The position numbers and the translations under genes were made by a program. A stretch of 64,000 nucleotides of DNA from contig NC_088301.1 in the NCBI RefSeq assembly GCF_032854445.1, positions 44,697,116-44,761,115 on the forward strand. Direction: 5' to 3'. Below the pieces are notes generated by a model. It ran no database searches. It saw only the letters and a program-made list of their open reading frames with translations, and was not told the DNA's origin. Of this stretch, positions 40,601 through 51,802 are shown in pieces; position 1 is the stretch's first letter; the number at the start of each line of letters is the position of its first letter. Source of the DNA: Liolophura sinensis (lineage: Eukaryota > Mollusca > Polyplacophora > Chitonida > Chitonidae).

Positions 40601-40808
40601 CCTTTTTTCTTAGTTTTTCTTGTGAAGATTTTAAGTTCTTCATTTCTCTTTCTGAGTCAGTACCTTTCTTAGTAGATCTATCACTTCTGCTCTTTTTAGA
40701 ATTTTTAGCGGGTCTTAACTGGACCTCAGCTAAGTTACTAGATGCTTTCTCTACCATTGTTTTCCTGAACAATTCATCTAATTCCACATCTGACTCATTG
40801 CTGCTCAT
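28532..40808 (-). CDS. POLR1G: RNA polymerase I subunit RPA34 (POLR1G/CD3EAP), 12 coding exons
   Basis: Exons in transcript order: 40808-39621, 38919-38848, 36551-36504, 35997-35949, 34969-34841, 33961-33890, 33222-33121, 32408-32334, 31530-31465, 29737-29663, 29355-29281, 28641-28532. Lengths sum to 2,061 bases: 686 codons plus TAG, with all phases consistent. Family evidence: TDLWLVRAPAG (residues 386-396) matches ELWLIQAPADF of human POLR1G; NMKGKALLLQGVQSL matches CFNGRHVPLSGSQIV; PEGLKARFQPLGSG matches PPGLRPRFCAFGGN. RPA34 pairs with POLR1E/RPA49 on nucleolar RNA polymerase I and aids rRNA gene transcription. The lysine-rich C-terminal tail is a family trait. Odd points: about 385 residues precede the conserved core (about 40 in human), and part of the tail is encoded by a repeated micro-exon. 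The product name is inferred from short matches. Confidence 0.82.
28960..29085 (+). mobile_element. SINE 3' tail in POLR1G intron
   Basis: GATGGTTGTGGGTTTCCCCT, TGCCGTTGTAGAAGTGAAAT, ATTCTTGAGTATGGC and CAATCAAATAAAT form a dispersed tail also seen at 36,960-37,135. Confidence 0.65.
29281..29355 (-). CDS. POLR1G: POLR1G micro-exon repeat copy 5 (intact)
   Basis: Seventy-five bases, phase 1-1, between AAATTTCAG and G|GTATG. It reads DYYTDVDDEPSV, FGRKKTKHSQDQS. The basic part is slightly changed (GRKKTK rather than TKRKKK). Confidence 0.85.
29663..29737 (-). CDS. POLR1G: POLR1G micro-exon repeat copy 4 (intact)
   Basis: Seventy-five bases, phase 1-1, between AAATTTCAG and G|GTATG. It reads GYYTDVNDSRPV then TKRKRKKQIRDQS. 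Both splice sites match the other copies. Confidence 0.87.
30730..30760 (-). pseudogene. POLR1G micro-exon relic, 5' part only
   Basis: AAGTTTCAG is followed by a close match to the repeat start (DHYTDVDEE), but the basic part and the donor are missing and the frame runs into unrelated sequence. This is a decayed copy of the duplicated exon. Confidence 0.65.
31001..31041 (-). pseudogene. POLR1G micro-exon copy, shortened, frame-shifting
   Basis: AAATTTCAG leads into DYYTDVDDSPPVNL, then a GTGTGT that could act as a donor. It has lost the TKRKKK part and would end in phase 0 rather than phase 1. Including it would bring a stop in the next copy, so it is probably skipped or dead. Confidence 0.65.
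31105..31260 (+). mobile_element. tRNA-derived SINE head in POLR1G intron
   Basis: AGCGAGTGGTTGAAGCAGTT then a B-box-like GGTTCAAAGCC and CTTGGACAGGGAAGTCGATT. A related head is seen at 32,515-32,570 and 48,105-48,220. It may have provided homology for the local duplications. Confidence 0.5.
31465..31530 (-). CDS. POLR1G: POLR1G micro-exon repeat copy 2 (intact, short)
   Basis: Sixty-six bases, phase 1-1, reading DYYTDVDDVTKRKKK then QHSGHQS. It is three codons shorter than the other copies, between the acidic and basic halves. Acceptor AAATTTCAG, donor G|GTATG. Confidence 0.87.
32334..32408 (-). CDS. POLR1G: POLR1G micro-exon repeat copy 1 (intact)
   Basis: Seventy-five bases, phase 1-1, reading DCYTDVEDYQSV then TKRRKKKHSRDKY. 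Acceptor AAATTTCAG, donor G|GTATG. Most upstream copy of the array in the transcript. Confidence 0.87.
32505..32600 (+). mobile_element. tRNA-derived SINE head fragment
   Basis: GACCAAGTGGTTAAGATGGT then GTAGATTTCACCACTCT, related to the head at 31.1 kb. A further partial (AAAAGTGGTTGAAGTGGTTG) lies near 32,650. Confidence 0.4.
33121..33222 (-). CDS. POLR1G: POLR1G coding exon 7
   Basis: One hundred and two bases, phase 1-1, reading ESPMVHQTEVIVDESSVEDD, PHEAIDVRKRKKER. Acidic then basic, as in the repeat copies. Donor G|GTTAGA is weaker than its neighbours. Confidence 0.8.
33890..33961 (-). CDS. POLR1G: POLR1G coding exon 6
   Basis: Seventy-two bases, phase 1-1, reading GSPVRNSGSQHSKKKKKKHK then RHLS. 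First lysine-rich block of the tail. Donor G|GTATGT as in the repeat copies. Confidence 0.83.
34841..34969 (-). CDS. POLR1G: POLR1G coding exon 5 (family core)
   Basis: One hundred and twenty-nine bases, phase 1-1. Hydrophobic IRGLLSIVQSVAVPPVLIPA and then PKPLPEGLKARFQPLGS, which matches the human POLR1G Pro-rich core ending PPGLRPRFCAFGG. Acceptor GTTTCAG, donor CAG|GTAAGT. Confidence 0.88.
35949..35997 (-). CDS. POLR1G: POLR1G coding exon 4
   Basis: Forty-nine bases, phase 0 to 1, reading MINVQPVVSNSKKMVA. Acceptor TTTCTTTCAG, donor CAG|GTACAA. Confidence 0.75.
36504..36551 (-). CDS. POLR1G: POLR1G coding exon 3
   Basis: Forty-eight bases, phase 0-0, reading GNNSFEVQASKERTNE. Acceptor TTTTTGTCACAG, donor GAA|GTAAGT. 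Confidence 0.72.
36960..37135 (+). mobile_element. SINE 3' region in POLR1G intron
   Basis: GATGGTTGTGAGTTTCCCTC, CATAATGCTTGCCGCCGTTG, ATTCTTGAGCACGGC, then CACCAATCAAA. Same family as 28,960-29,085. Confidence 0.65.
38848..38919 (-). CDS. POLR1G: POLR1G coding exon 2 (family core)
   Basis: Seventy-two bases, phase 0-0, reading LDLNNMKGKALLLQGVQSLG then PSEL. It directly continues LWLVRAPAG from exon 1 and aligns to the human POLR1G segment with NGRHVPLSGSQIV. Acceptor TATCTTTTCAG, donor TTG|GTAATT. Confidence 0.82.
39474..39580 (+). mobile_element. Molluscan SINE end fragment
   Basis: GTGAGTGCTTGGGGTTTAAC, GCCGTACTTAACAATC and TTTCAGTCATAT form a well-known dispersed motif of mollusc genomes. 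It lies in POLR1G intron 1, close to the exon 1 donor. Confidence 0.7.
39621..40808 (-). CDS. POLR1G: POLR1G coding exon 1, long N-terminal extension
   Basis: A 396-codon exon, ATG at 40,808 and donor GGG|GTAAGT at 39,620. Residues 1-380 are low-complexity, rich in Ser, Lys and Glu, with basic clusters (about 195-200) and acidic Ser-Glu tracts. The start SSNESDVELDELFRK is acidic. Two near copies of a module occur at residues 266-289 and 326-348: SDSSSEED, then GISKTF, AE and a basic end. The last 11 residues (TDLWLVRAPAG) begin the RPA34 core. The start is the first ATG of the open frame; an upstream 5'UTR exon is possible near 42.05-42.13 kb. Confidence 0.85.
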
Positions 40809-43800
40809 TCTGTCTTTCTACTTGATCGCCAGTTCCACTTTATCCAGTACAGAAAGGGTATTTCTTGATAAATCTTTTCATAAACACTGTGTCAAAATAC
40901 AAAACATTTACAAAACTTCAATATCAATCACTTTTAATAATTGTGATTATAAAACTTGACTGAAAAACACAAGCATACTCAAAACTATTCATTTATGATA
41001 TTTTTAATAGTATTCAAGAATATTTAACATTCTCTTACATGTACACGGCCTTCCTTCAGCAGCAGGAAACCACTCCATTATACATATCAAGGGGGAAACA
41101 AGGACACATCACCATGTTTCACCTGACAAACCTGTGCCATACAATCTCATTAGTCTCAGGGAAGATTGTCTGTTAACGCCTATACAGTGGACTCTCTCAA
41201 CACTGACACCTTAATTAACCGACATCTTGTCAAACCCAACAACATTACGTGATCCGTTTTCTGCTGAACTGGACTGTAATGTTAAATGTCTTCAGTAAAC
41301 TAACTCTTCTCTATTCTCAACACTGACATTTCCAGTGAGTGTTAATCTGTCTTGTCAAATCCGACACAGCGTGTCCCACAACGTCCGACGGAATCCGAAT
41401 TTGGCTTCAACTTGCCTGCTCACCAGGTGACTGAAGGTCAATGGGAAGGTAGATAATCTGCTTATGTGAGCTCCTGCGGAGATCAGAGTTTAGTAACTCT
41501 GTCAGTGGAAGACGACTCTGACACTGAGTAGCTCAGTGACTGAATCAAAATGCCTCACACAGTTGCCATCACAATTTTCCTTGCCATTCCCTGTACGACA
41601 TCCTACCACGACCAGCAGACCGGCAAAGCATCGCCGTATGGAAATGAACTTGAGTGATAAAGTTCGATTTTTTGTAATTATACCTATGTGCAAAAGTAAA
41701 ATACTGATCAGCTTCTTTCCATAGTTTGTTGCTATGCATCACTGTGTGTTTAATTAAACATATATGTATGTACAATATACATGTTGTTGTTGTTGTTGTT
41801 GTAGGCTACTTGCCCATGTTTAATACACCGACATCTTGTCTAAACTGATATTTTTGTTCGGTCCAGAGTGCGGTCGGTTTACAGAGAGTCTACTGTATTA
41901 AACATTGGATGTATCTATAACATCCTTTTTCACATTGCACTTACATGTTTGATCCTTTTATGCTTGACTTGATCAAACTTACTTTCATTGGAAATCCTCA
42001 GTTCAGCTTCAGAAGTGTAATTGATATATTCTGTCAGTTTTCTTACCACTGTAGAGGAATTCAGTCTGCAAATAACTCTTCTCCAACTCTTGATTTCTAT
42101 TTCAGCATGACTTCATCAATATAAGACCAGCTGTACAGAAAAAAAAAACAAGCATTTCTTAGGTATTAATCCAAACAATGTCACGGTGGGATTTGAATCC
42201 CAATATAACTGACTTTAGGGATTTATTTCATTAAAGTCTATATGTGGACCACTATATACAAAGAATTATTGTAAGAATGATTTTGTGTTTATGATTTAAT
42301 GAAGACTAACCTGAAAAACTATTCCACATCTACTGTCGATTTATGTTTCACATCAGACTTATCATTATTAGATGTTTAATTTTATTACACCTGCTAAATG
42401 AGGGCTGCCTGTTCAAGTGTGATTCATACTTGCAACAGCCACTCTAGCTTTACACCCTAAATTTAATAGGCCATTAACTAGCTGCACATGTGTGCCAACT
42501 CATTTGACAATGTACTAACATACCAAGCAGTACAGAGCCACGCTTAAACCTGGCAGACATCAGACTGGACTAAGTAGCACGTCACATGACTTGTGGATTC
42601 CAGTGAGATATGTCATTAGCCGTTATTAAGAATAAGTAGGTGGCTTACGCAGATGTTTATGCATATTCAGGTAACCCAGCAACACACACTCTCAAGTGAA
42701 AACGCTATTGTGGAACAAAACAATATTGAAGAACAAAGCGAACATGTTGACTTGTTTATATTAGTTGTAGCAACTCGGTTAGAACTGTCAGCAGTACAAC
42801 TTTACCAACTTCGTCATTTGCAAACATCTTCGTTCCTTGGTGAGTTACATTTGCAATTCCCTTGTGCAGGGCCTGCGAGCAAGTCAGGTGACTTTACAGG
42901 AGATTACGCCGTTATGTCGTATAGAAACAAGGCTTTTGTTCCCCAAAATGGAGATTCTGGCAGTGAAAACACATGGATTTACTGTATATATTGACTGGAA
43001 ACTACACAGATATACTCAGATAGGTTTGATTTCAACATTGACATGCAAATATACCAGTCAGTGCTTCTTGTAATGCATTGGTGAAGCTTTCTAGTAGGAA
43101 GCATGTTCTTCTGTTTCCAAAACTGGTGATTTCGATGAAGCTGACCTGCTTGGTACGTTGGTACATTGTTAAATCAGATGTCAGCTTCAGTCGTGGAGCT
43201 AGACCATAACATACATGTATTTGATATGCTATACAACACCATCAGTTAGGGAGGGTGGCCAGGAATCCCTGCAGCACATCAGTAAATAACTTACACTGTT
43301 ATTTTCAGTCTTGCTATAGGTCTCTCTGGCTAGTCAACCAGGTTTCCTGACCACCAACTTTTACTCAGTGTGAAACAAAAAAACCCCCACAATTGTTCTT
43401 TGATCCTACATGTGACTTAAACATATAAAAACCTACTAGTACCCAAAAATGAGTAGGCCTATTAGTTACTTGGCTGTGAAAAGTCGGATCCAGCTTAAGA
43501 CTGTCGCATATTTCTGCCGAGATGAACAAATAATTTATTCCACCCTGCTGTTAATTGTGGTCAGTGTGCAAATTATACATATTCAATAGAGATGACCTTT
43601 CAAACAACATCGAGTGTGTCATGCACCGGCCGGTGTGTTTAACTCCCTGAGCAGTATAATTTGATGCGGTTGTGATATAAAGGTGAACTATTGGAATTTC
43701 CTTCAGTGATAAAAGTGTTATTTCACACAGTTTATAGATATCGCTTCTGTTTTCACATTTTTGATAGTTTACACTCAGATGTCATGACATGGAAAAAGAA

Positions 43801-45612
43801 ACATTTGTTTCATGATGTTCCAATTTGAGCTCAGCAGTATCACATCATGATACATGTACACTGCAATTTTACATTCCTACATGCCGTTTGTGCCTTATTT
43901 TCTTCATTTCTGGGGGTAGAATAGACTCCATACCGACAAACCTTGTTTTGTACCTCATCAAATTCCTCGCGTGCTTCGCTTTCTTGAAATTTGACTTGGT
44001 ACGAAACAAGTTTCAGCACTATCAAGTTACACAACGAACACCGCAGCGGCGGTGCTAAACCCTTAATTGTACATGTACATTGTACAGATGTGATCGGCGT
44101 TGGGTATGGAACCAGATACTCAGTGTTGTCGTAAATGTAGTACTGGTAGTAGTACTTGGTGTAGTTGTCGCGTCGACTGTGCATGGGAGTTAAATTACTT
44201 TTAAGTATTGTTGATGAACTTATAAAGGCTTTAAGCGAGCACAAAGTTTCACATGCATTCAATGTAATGTTCTATACCACAGAAACTTCTGATGCTCTCA
44301 TCCTGGCAGCTCTTCCTTAGCCTTTAGTTACGGTACACATGACGTTCAAATGAACCCACCTGGCTCCAAAACGCACATGGTGCAAGTACATTTATTTCAG
44401 ACGGTAAAAATTAAAAACCCATTAAAAACGGAAATACGGACTTTATATTTCCGTATAAGGAATGTTAAAGCCCTTTATCTAAGAGAAATTAACATTAATA
44501 ATTTTACCGGAAACATCAATATGTGTCGTTTATACTCATAAACTAGATAATGAGCGGCGATACAACATATGTCCCTGACTAGCTGCAAGTACATATTTTC
44601 GGACATCCATGATAATCTACATGACCTTTACCCTAGGAATGAGTGAGGTCCTATCAGTGTGTCGATTCTGGGACCGGCCTCGCAGGGCTGCTCAAAGCTC
44701 GGACTGGCCGCCACTTAACGCAACCAAAACACCATACAACTGCAGGTTTTCGTACTATAAATAATTTTTTATTGTGCCTGTCAACATGTATTGGCTGTTA
44801 TATTTAATGATGGATTGCTTCGTACTTTAGGGAATCATATTCAATGGGTGGGGTGCTGCGCAATGTGCTGGGTTTGAAGTAAAAAAAAAACGATGCTCTC
44901 TTTTGTCATTTGGGCCTTCTGTGTAGCTCGTCCTCGAGTCTGAGATCATAACTCTCTTGTACACTGATCATGATACATATTCTGTATACATGTATATTCC
45001 CTGGTGTAATCAAATTTTTGCAAAGGTTTCAGTTAGAAAGGCCCACTTCAAGCTGAAAATTTTATACTTTCACATGAGTAAAAACAAACACTGGTTAATT
45101 GTAAATATAGATGAATTGACATAATAATACATTTTTCTGTTTTAATGTGTGAGACTTCTGGCGTTGGCTACATGTTTTGTTCTGTGTATCAAGAACCTAT
45201 GTATTAAGCCAGGTAAAAGCACATATTAACTACCAGTAACCAGGTATTTACTCACTTGTAATAAAAGTATGGTATATTAAGTGCTGGTACACCAGTTTAC
45301 GTGTAAACATTGAATGCTCAGTACAGTTGTGCTGTTATATAAAGAAGATATAAAGTTATTTCATGACAGCGGCTCACGTGTTGTTATATACAGGCAGTCC
45401 CCTGGTGGAGGTCATTCAGTACATAACCTTTAAATATGAACAGTTAGTGTCCGTGATGTTTGAATCCCCTCAGTCGTTAATTGAGGTCTTATGCTACATA
45501 TATTTATAATAAACTGATATAGAGAAAGATCCCCTGGTGAGGAGAATTTTTTATTGATGTAAGTGACGACCAGTCCCTTGTTGAGCTCTCCAGTCTCCTC
45601 ATACCGGTCCCA
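40809..45612. other. Intergenic stretch, little coding signal
   Basis: No recognised gene. On the minus strand a donor TACAGTG|GTAAGA near 42,047 could end a POLR1G 5'UTR exon. A (TGT)n microsatellite lies at 41,783-41,801. The Tyr-rich open frame at 43.8-44.2 kb is listed separately. Much of 43.9-44.0 kb resembles a dispersed repeat also hinted at near 27.7 kb (GGGTAGAATAGACT). Confidence 0.5.
43840..44184 (-). other. Tyr-rich open frame, unassigned
   Basis: From ATG at 44,184 the first 34 codons are Tyr-rich (NYTKYYYQYYIYDNTEYLVP) and use C-ending codons (GAC, AAC, TAC, ACC) unlike the AT-rich surroundings, so this piece may be a true exon. The rest of the frame overlaps a repeat-like segment and looks non-coding. 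I do not recognise a family; secreted low-complexity Tyr-rich proteins occur in molluscs, but no signal peptide is visible here. Confidence 0.25.
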
Positions 45613-45856
45613 GTGATACCGTCACTGATTGTGATAACATGTTGCAGCGGCGTACGAGTCACCTGTTATGGTATCCTCTTAACAGGGTACGAGGCCAGTC
45701 TAGGAAGAGACTTCCGGTGGGTAAGGGACGGCTTCTGGAGACTGCAGAGGTGGACACTGCTCGGTTTAACACTTTTTAGGCTGTGTCTGGAGGGCTGTAG
45801 CTCAGCGGAGCAAATATGTTCGATAAACTTCTTTCACGGCGTTTTGGAACATGAAG
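45613..45856 (+). other. Possible 5' exon of the downstream plus-strand gene
   Basis: An open region ends at a strong donor GAAG|GTAAGT after 45,856. In frame with the open frame from 45,613 it ends in phase 1, which fits the phase-1 reading of the exon at 58.7 kb (E-L-R-M-Q-L). It may equally be 5'UTR. The sequence from 45.6 kb is richer in GC, as expected near a promoter. The link over 13 kb is inference only. Confidence 0.3.
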
Positions 45857-46730
45857 GTAAGTTGGCCAGTTGACATTCTTGGATTTAGAAGTGTGAAGCT
45901 GTCTTAAAAGCGCCTCGTTGTGATTGATAAAGTCTTGCCATGCTTGTTTAGCCTAGCTAGATGTTAGGCACGTTGGTGGTCACGTTCCACTGGCCTACTT
46001 TGGACTTGCCGATTCACTTGGCACTGTATGTGGTCATTACTGACAGAAGTTGAATGTTTATTTGTAGTGAAGACTTCGCTTCTCTATTCTTAGCGTAAAA
46101 TTAGTAGACATCAGTAGTTGCTACAATGTCTTTTCAGGTAGGTACTCGTTTGCTTTTAGGGAGTGACATAAAAGAGATATTACCGGTGAATAAAAAAACA
46201 TTGTACCAGTATATCAATCAAAACCTGTGAGATCAATTCAGTCCTACCATTCAGTATTAAAATTATGGCATCCATGCTTACAGTTAAATGCACAATGAAT
46301 GTCAGATGTTACACAACTGACCGTCTGTGACAGTGACTTACATTATTAAAAAGAATGAAGAGAAACATTGTGCAAACGATGCTTTAATGTGTACATATCT
46401 TTAAAGTTTGTAAGTTTTTTAATACTGGAACAGGTTGCAAATGACTTGGTATGAGAAATTATAAGTGGTGTGCACTGATTTTGTCATTGTAGCCATTCTT
46501 ACACCTTCACCTGTAGTTTGAATTCTTAACATCCAGACTCATTGTCATATGGGACCTCACTTGCTCAATCCACTAAAGAGTTGTTCTCGATGCAGGCAAT
46601 TGTTAATGTGCCATTGTCTGATGAGGTCCGACATTTAATACAGCTCTTGATTATTTTGCTATGGTTTTGTCAGAAAGTTTGTCAGGTCATGAATGACACC
46701 ATAATAATGTTTACGTATAATTGAACATGT

Positions 46731-46800
46731 TAATGTCAACACAAAATTGGACATAATAATGTGGACACAGAATTGGACATATCAATGTGGACACAAAATT
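46731..46800. repeat. 28-bp imperfect tandem repeat, about 2.5 copies
   Basis: The unit ATGTGGACACAAAATTGGAC with a short AT spacer recurs with small changes. Confidence 0.7.
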
Positions 46801-48104
46801 GGATTAGTGTTTTTGATTCACACACTATGAATCTGACTAAAAGTTGTTGCTTATCACTTCAGAAATCCATGTATTAGCATGTATTTGGTAACTGTCATGT
46901 ATTGGACAATAAGCAGCACATAGGTTTCAGCTTACGCAATTTTTTTACAAGTAGTTTTGCCTTACTGTCCAGTCTAGTTACCATTCTGTTAAAATGGATT
47001 CGTATGTAAGTTTGCCTACATGCACATCCTGAAATATGCAGTTCTGTGCATAATTGTATATATAGTTAGTAATACATAAGGTTCAAGTTGATTAACAGTA
47101 GGAAGGCCAGTCTAGTCTCATCCACATCCAGTGTCGACCCATTTGTGGAAGCTTTTTTTTTTATTAGTTATTGGGTCATTGCTGTTTTGTGTACATGTGT
47201 TGTAGTACATGCACATTGTATAACTGCCTGGATAATAAAGTTAAGTAGGTATAAAATGTATATACACCGGAACAATTAATTTCCTTTTCTAGGGCACTGC
47301 ATTAGTAGTGTAACTGATCTACTGGATTAGTGTTGTTTTCATCCTTCTCGCATGTACACAACACATGCACATTATAATAGCTTGATCGGTACAAGACATA
47401 ATATCAAACTGTCTTTCACTAATTTATTTTATGCAGATGCCTTAATTCTATAATGTTTAATCAGCCCTAGGGCTAATATCCATACATGTACATGTACATA
47501 TGCAAGATAATGTTATGCACTATAAAAGTAAGTACATGAACATGTATGCCTGCAACTTAGTAACACAAAATCAGCTACATGTGTTGATGTCAGTTGTAAG
47601 GAGTCAGTTTTGATATTGGTCATACTTGTTTTATATGTTTATCTTGTACATGTAAAAAGATACATGAAATTAAAATGTTCCTGTGGGCTTTACCTTAACA
47701 TAAAATGTTTATTGTGACAAATAAGATGAACTCGTGTATTTGCATTAGCTATATGCTATGTTTATGCCTTTTAATGCTGTTTTAGAGCAGTCCAAGAATT
47801 GAGTGAAAAGATAGAGTGAAAAATCAATGTGGCTTGCTACATGTAACTACAGACATGGACCCGCAGAATGGGGTGGGCGTAATCAATGGTGTGACAACAC
47901 TATTCAAGGTTTGGAGGACATTAAGTACATGTACATTGCCTTCATGCTCTGGGGGCAGTGACAGCAAGTACATGTACATGCTGTTCTGGATTTGAAAGTG
48001 CATAGTAATTCAGTGAATTATATTGTATGTAACTGTGAATACCAGAGTTAAGAGACATATACAGTATGTGTCTCCGACTGTGAGCATATAATGTGTACTC
48101 CATA

Positions 48105-48335
48105 TGGGGAGCGGCCCTTGTCTGGCAAGTTAAAGATGCTTGTCTATCAGTGGCCATGGAACACAGGTACAGTTTCAAATCCAGCCGTGGTCAGGGATTT
48201 CGAAGAATGTGTGGCATTGGTGACAGTAAGTGGTCAGGGATGATCAGATAAAACTGATTGCCGTGGTATTCGAAAAACTGATTCTTGAGTATGGCATTTA
48301 TTATTAACCATGATAAAATCAATAAATACAGCTTA
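48105..48335 (+). mobile_element. tRNA-derived SINE
   Basis: Head with GTTAAAGATGCTTGTCTATC and B-box-like GTTTCAAATCCAGCC, body, and a tail with ATTCTTGAGTATGGC then AATAAATA. Related to the heads at 31.1 kb and the tails at 29.0 and 37.1 kb, so this copy joins head and tail of the same family. Confidence 0.6.
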
Positions 48336-48951
48336 TGTACTATTTATGATGGAAAGATTATAGTGGATATTGTGTTGCAATTTTAAAATTTATGACTTTC
48401 ATTGGGTGCTGTAAAAACACAACAGTAATGTTTAATGGAAGGAAAAGTTGGTTAACTATTCATTGTTTTTATTATTGTAATTTTTTTATGATTATTATTT
48501 GTCTATATTGTCTGACAAGGAGCTGTCCATTCTGCTAATCTTAGTAAGTCAGGCTAGTAATGTGTTTGATAGATATGCCACTGAATGGAACGATCACCAC
48601 TTACGCCCACATGTCTGATCCTCTGATATCTATTTTTATGTCTGATGAGAGTTAATAGAATCCCCATGATTTGCCATTAAATCTAGGGTGTTGACAAGCT
48701 TGATATGATGATGAGAATAGCATACATGTATATTTTATTAGATATAGTACGCTTTTACATGATCCTGTATTGTTCTATGTACATGTCCTCATGAGAATAG
48801 TGTAGTGTCATCCCCCAAGGGCTTTGTTTGAATATTTAGGCAAGCACTCATATGTTTGCATTTCATCTCACAGATGTTGCCGTACAGCTGCACAGCATGT
48901 ATATCTTCCTGTAACGGACAATGAACCAATCAGAGCATTGTATTCTTTTCA

Positions 48952-49011
48952 TTTCCACCAATATCTTCCTTTCCACCAATACCTTCCTTTCCACCAATAC
49001 CTTCCTTTCCA
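48952..49011. repeat. 18-bp tandem repeat, about 3 copies
   Basis: Unit TTTCCACCAATACCTTCC; adjacent copies are nearly identical. Confidence 0.85.
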
Positions 49012-49218
49012 GGTATTATCAATCAAGCTTTGGACAGGATCCAAAATGAAATCTAAAGGTTATCCCATACCATTAATGGTGGTAAATATAACGGGTCTTT
49101 TTGATGCTGCCAAAAGAAAGCCATGCTGCATGTAAACTTACATGTAGGTTGTACATGCAGGCAACTGCTGAGAAACATGGAAAATGTCACCAACAGGTTC
49201 TGTTTTTAAGCTGTCCAT

Positions 49219-49263
49219 ACACATACATGTACATGTACATATGTATGTATGTATGTATGTATC
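49219..49263. repeat. ACAT/GTAT palindromic microsatellite
   Basis: ACATACATGTACATGTACAT runs into a GTAT repeat, giving a self-complementary block that could form a hairpin. Confidence 0.85.
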
Positions 49264-51802
49264 TTTGTACCGGTATGTAAATTACATCTTTAGTGACACA
49301 TACAAATAATTTTTGGTGTCATTTTCATAATAGTTGTGTGTATAAATTCTACTGAAAAAAGTGCTTAAGAGGTCAAACAGGTTGAAGATTTTGAGTACAT
49401 GAGATTTCAGTTTTTGCCTTATGAGCATGAATTTTCAAATATGAGAAAAATTTGGCACTGTAGATGTATGTAATAAGGGGCAGTAGATTAGCAGCAGTGA
49501 CTCATTGTATTTTTTTTCATTGTATAAAGTTAAAGAATTTGGATGAAGCTTATTTTCGTTACGTGAAGCTTTTATTTAGATGTTTGTGAATTGTTAAGAT
49601 AATTCAAGAGCTATGCAAATGTACAATCTGTGTAAATAGCAATGAAGCATGCCTTTCTTATGTTCAGTTAGAAATACTAAGTGCTTTATGCCTCGGGCGT
49701 ATAAAGTAATATCAGTAGGAATGTTAAGATCCATTGCTATATGTGCTTATCTGTATCTAATAACACTTTTTGTATACCTTCACCTTTTGTTTTTGGTTAA
49801 TTGGAAAAGATTTGTCAGTATATTCGTAATGTTTCTTGTTAAAAAAAAATATGCAGGAAATGAACATTTTTGTTTATGCATGTGGCAATGAGATTATGTT
49901 TCTAAGATTCATACAGTTTCAATTTCCCCTAAAATATAGCATGAATTCATTGAAAAGCATCTTATTTCATTCTAATTGTTAGACTCCTGATGCCTCAAAA
50001 ATAAGCATTTAAATTCTTGGGTTATGATTTTGGGCACTGGGATTGGCGTCTGTACAATTTAAACTGTGTCAGATCTTCCTATAGATGTACATTCAAGCAC
50101 ACACTGTATAGAAATGTGTTCATAATGGCCTATTCTTACATGTAGCTGTCGGTATTGATGAAGGCTTGGTATCAGTTCAGAAGCTGCTCACAGAATTCTA
50201 AGAAGTCCGATGTACATCTATTGATAATACTTGTACACTGATAATACTTGTACACTGCACAAGTTGAAAATAACAGATTGTGACTGAGCCCAAAGGGATC
50301 AGATCTATCGTTTGCTGTTAAAGTGACTCATTTTTCCCCAGCACTGAGCTCAATTTGGCACATTGCCACAGATCATGTTAAGGCAGGTGATACATGGTTA
50401 AAGGCCTCACTTGTGTTCATTCAATCAACAGTGTTTGAAATGTACTTTTTATAGTCTAAATATCAAATCACCAACTCCATGCAAGCAAATTCTCTGTAAT
50501 TATAAAGATCATTAAAATGGCATTTTCCACCGTTTGATACCGTTTTATTGTGATGATGTATTTATAAGCCCTTTAAATGGAAACTTCACAGGTGTTTAAT
50601 CTAAAACAGAAAGTAAATGAAAGGTGATGCTTGTCTATTGATTTATAGCTAAATGTATGGACTGAAATAAACTGAACCAATGAAGATAGCCTATAATAAA
50701 AAAAAAACATTTTGCTGCTTAAATTTGAACAGCAAGATGTAGTTCACATTTAAGTAGCAAGATTTTGCTTGTCTATGATACTTACATGTAGCATATTAGC
50801 TTAATCCAGAATTGCGTAAGGAATAGCCAATGGAGTTACATGTATTTATATTCTGGCATCGTATTGTAGTGATGACTATACCCATGATGAATAGTCAACA
50901 TATTCCCAGTGGAGATTACATGTATTTAATGCAGCACTGATATTTGCTGTAAAATAAGTTCACTGGAAAATGTATTTTTGTGTGGGTGTTTTTTTTGGAT
51001 ATTAATGTATATTTTGCTTTTTTAGGCTGTATTCTTACTCTAGATGTTTTTGGTATCAAACTTTAGTATGTGTACTTGTTTGATTCTTGGAGTAGGTAAA
51101 AATGTTGTGATTAATGGTCACAGAAAGATGATAGATTTTCTCAAGGGTAGATAAGTAAACAACTATGACCCGGATGTACATCTGGAACCTTTTTCAAAAC
51201 CAGGTCAACTTCAGGCATCATTTGCACAGTACACATATCTTTGTACATGACAGTTTTGGACCTTACAGTTAAAGTTTGCCTCCCCTCAGTAACCTACTTT
51301 TGAAATATTTACTGGAAATAAACATCCAACACCCCAATTTGTTTGAATCCATTTCACATAGTTACACATGTGCATGCACTGAAGTCGTGACTTATTTTTG
51401 ACATTATTTACATACTTAGTGTTAGTGTAAACTGTTCATATCAAACACAGAATAAGGGTATTAATTGATACAAAATCACCCCACATATTTTTGTTTCGAA
51501 AAGCACTTAATTTTACACTGTTAGTGGCATGGCTTACATGTACATGTACGGTGGCAACTTCATTGTGGTAATGATGTGATCATTGTCATTGTAATACATG
51601 TGCCTGTTTTCCTGGAATGATGTGAGCTTCTTGCATGTTTTGGTCAGGTCTCTATGGGAAACTTTTAGGATGAGCAATATGAAGTAAGTCAGGTTGATAT
51701 AAATTATGTCATGTGCATTTACAGGCATTTGGTTAGCAGGCAGCACAAGCCTCTTAAATGTCTTTATCCCACAACTGACTGGTGGAAGGCATTTTTGACT
51801 GT

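Noticed and set aside
42653-42994. 113-codon plus-strand frame
   Set aside because: No recognised domain, no splice or promoter evidence, and composition like the surrounding intergenic DNA.
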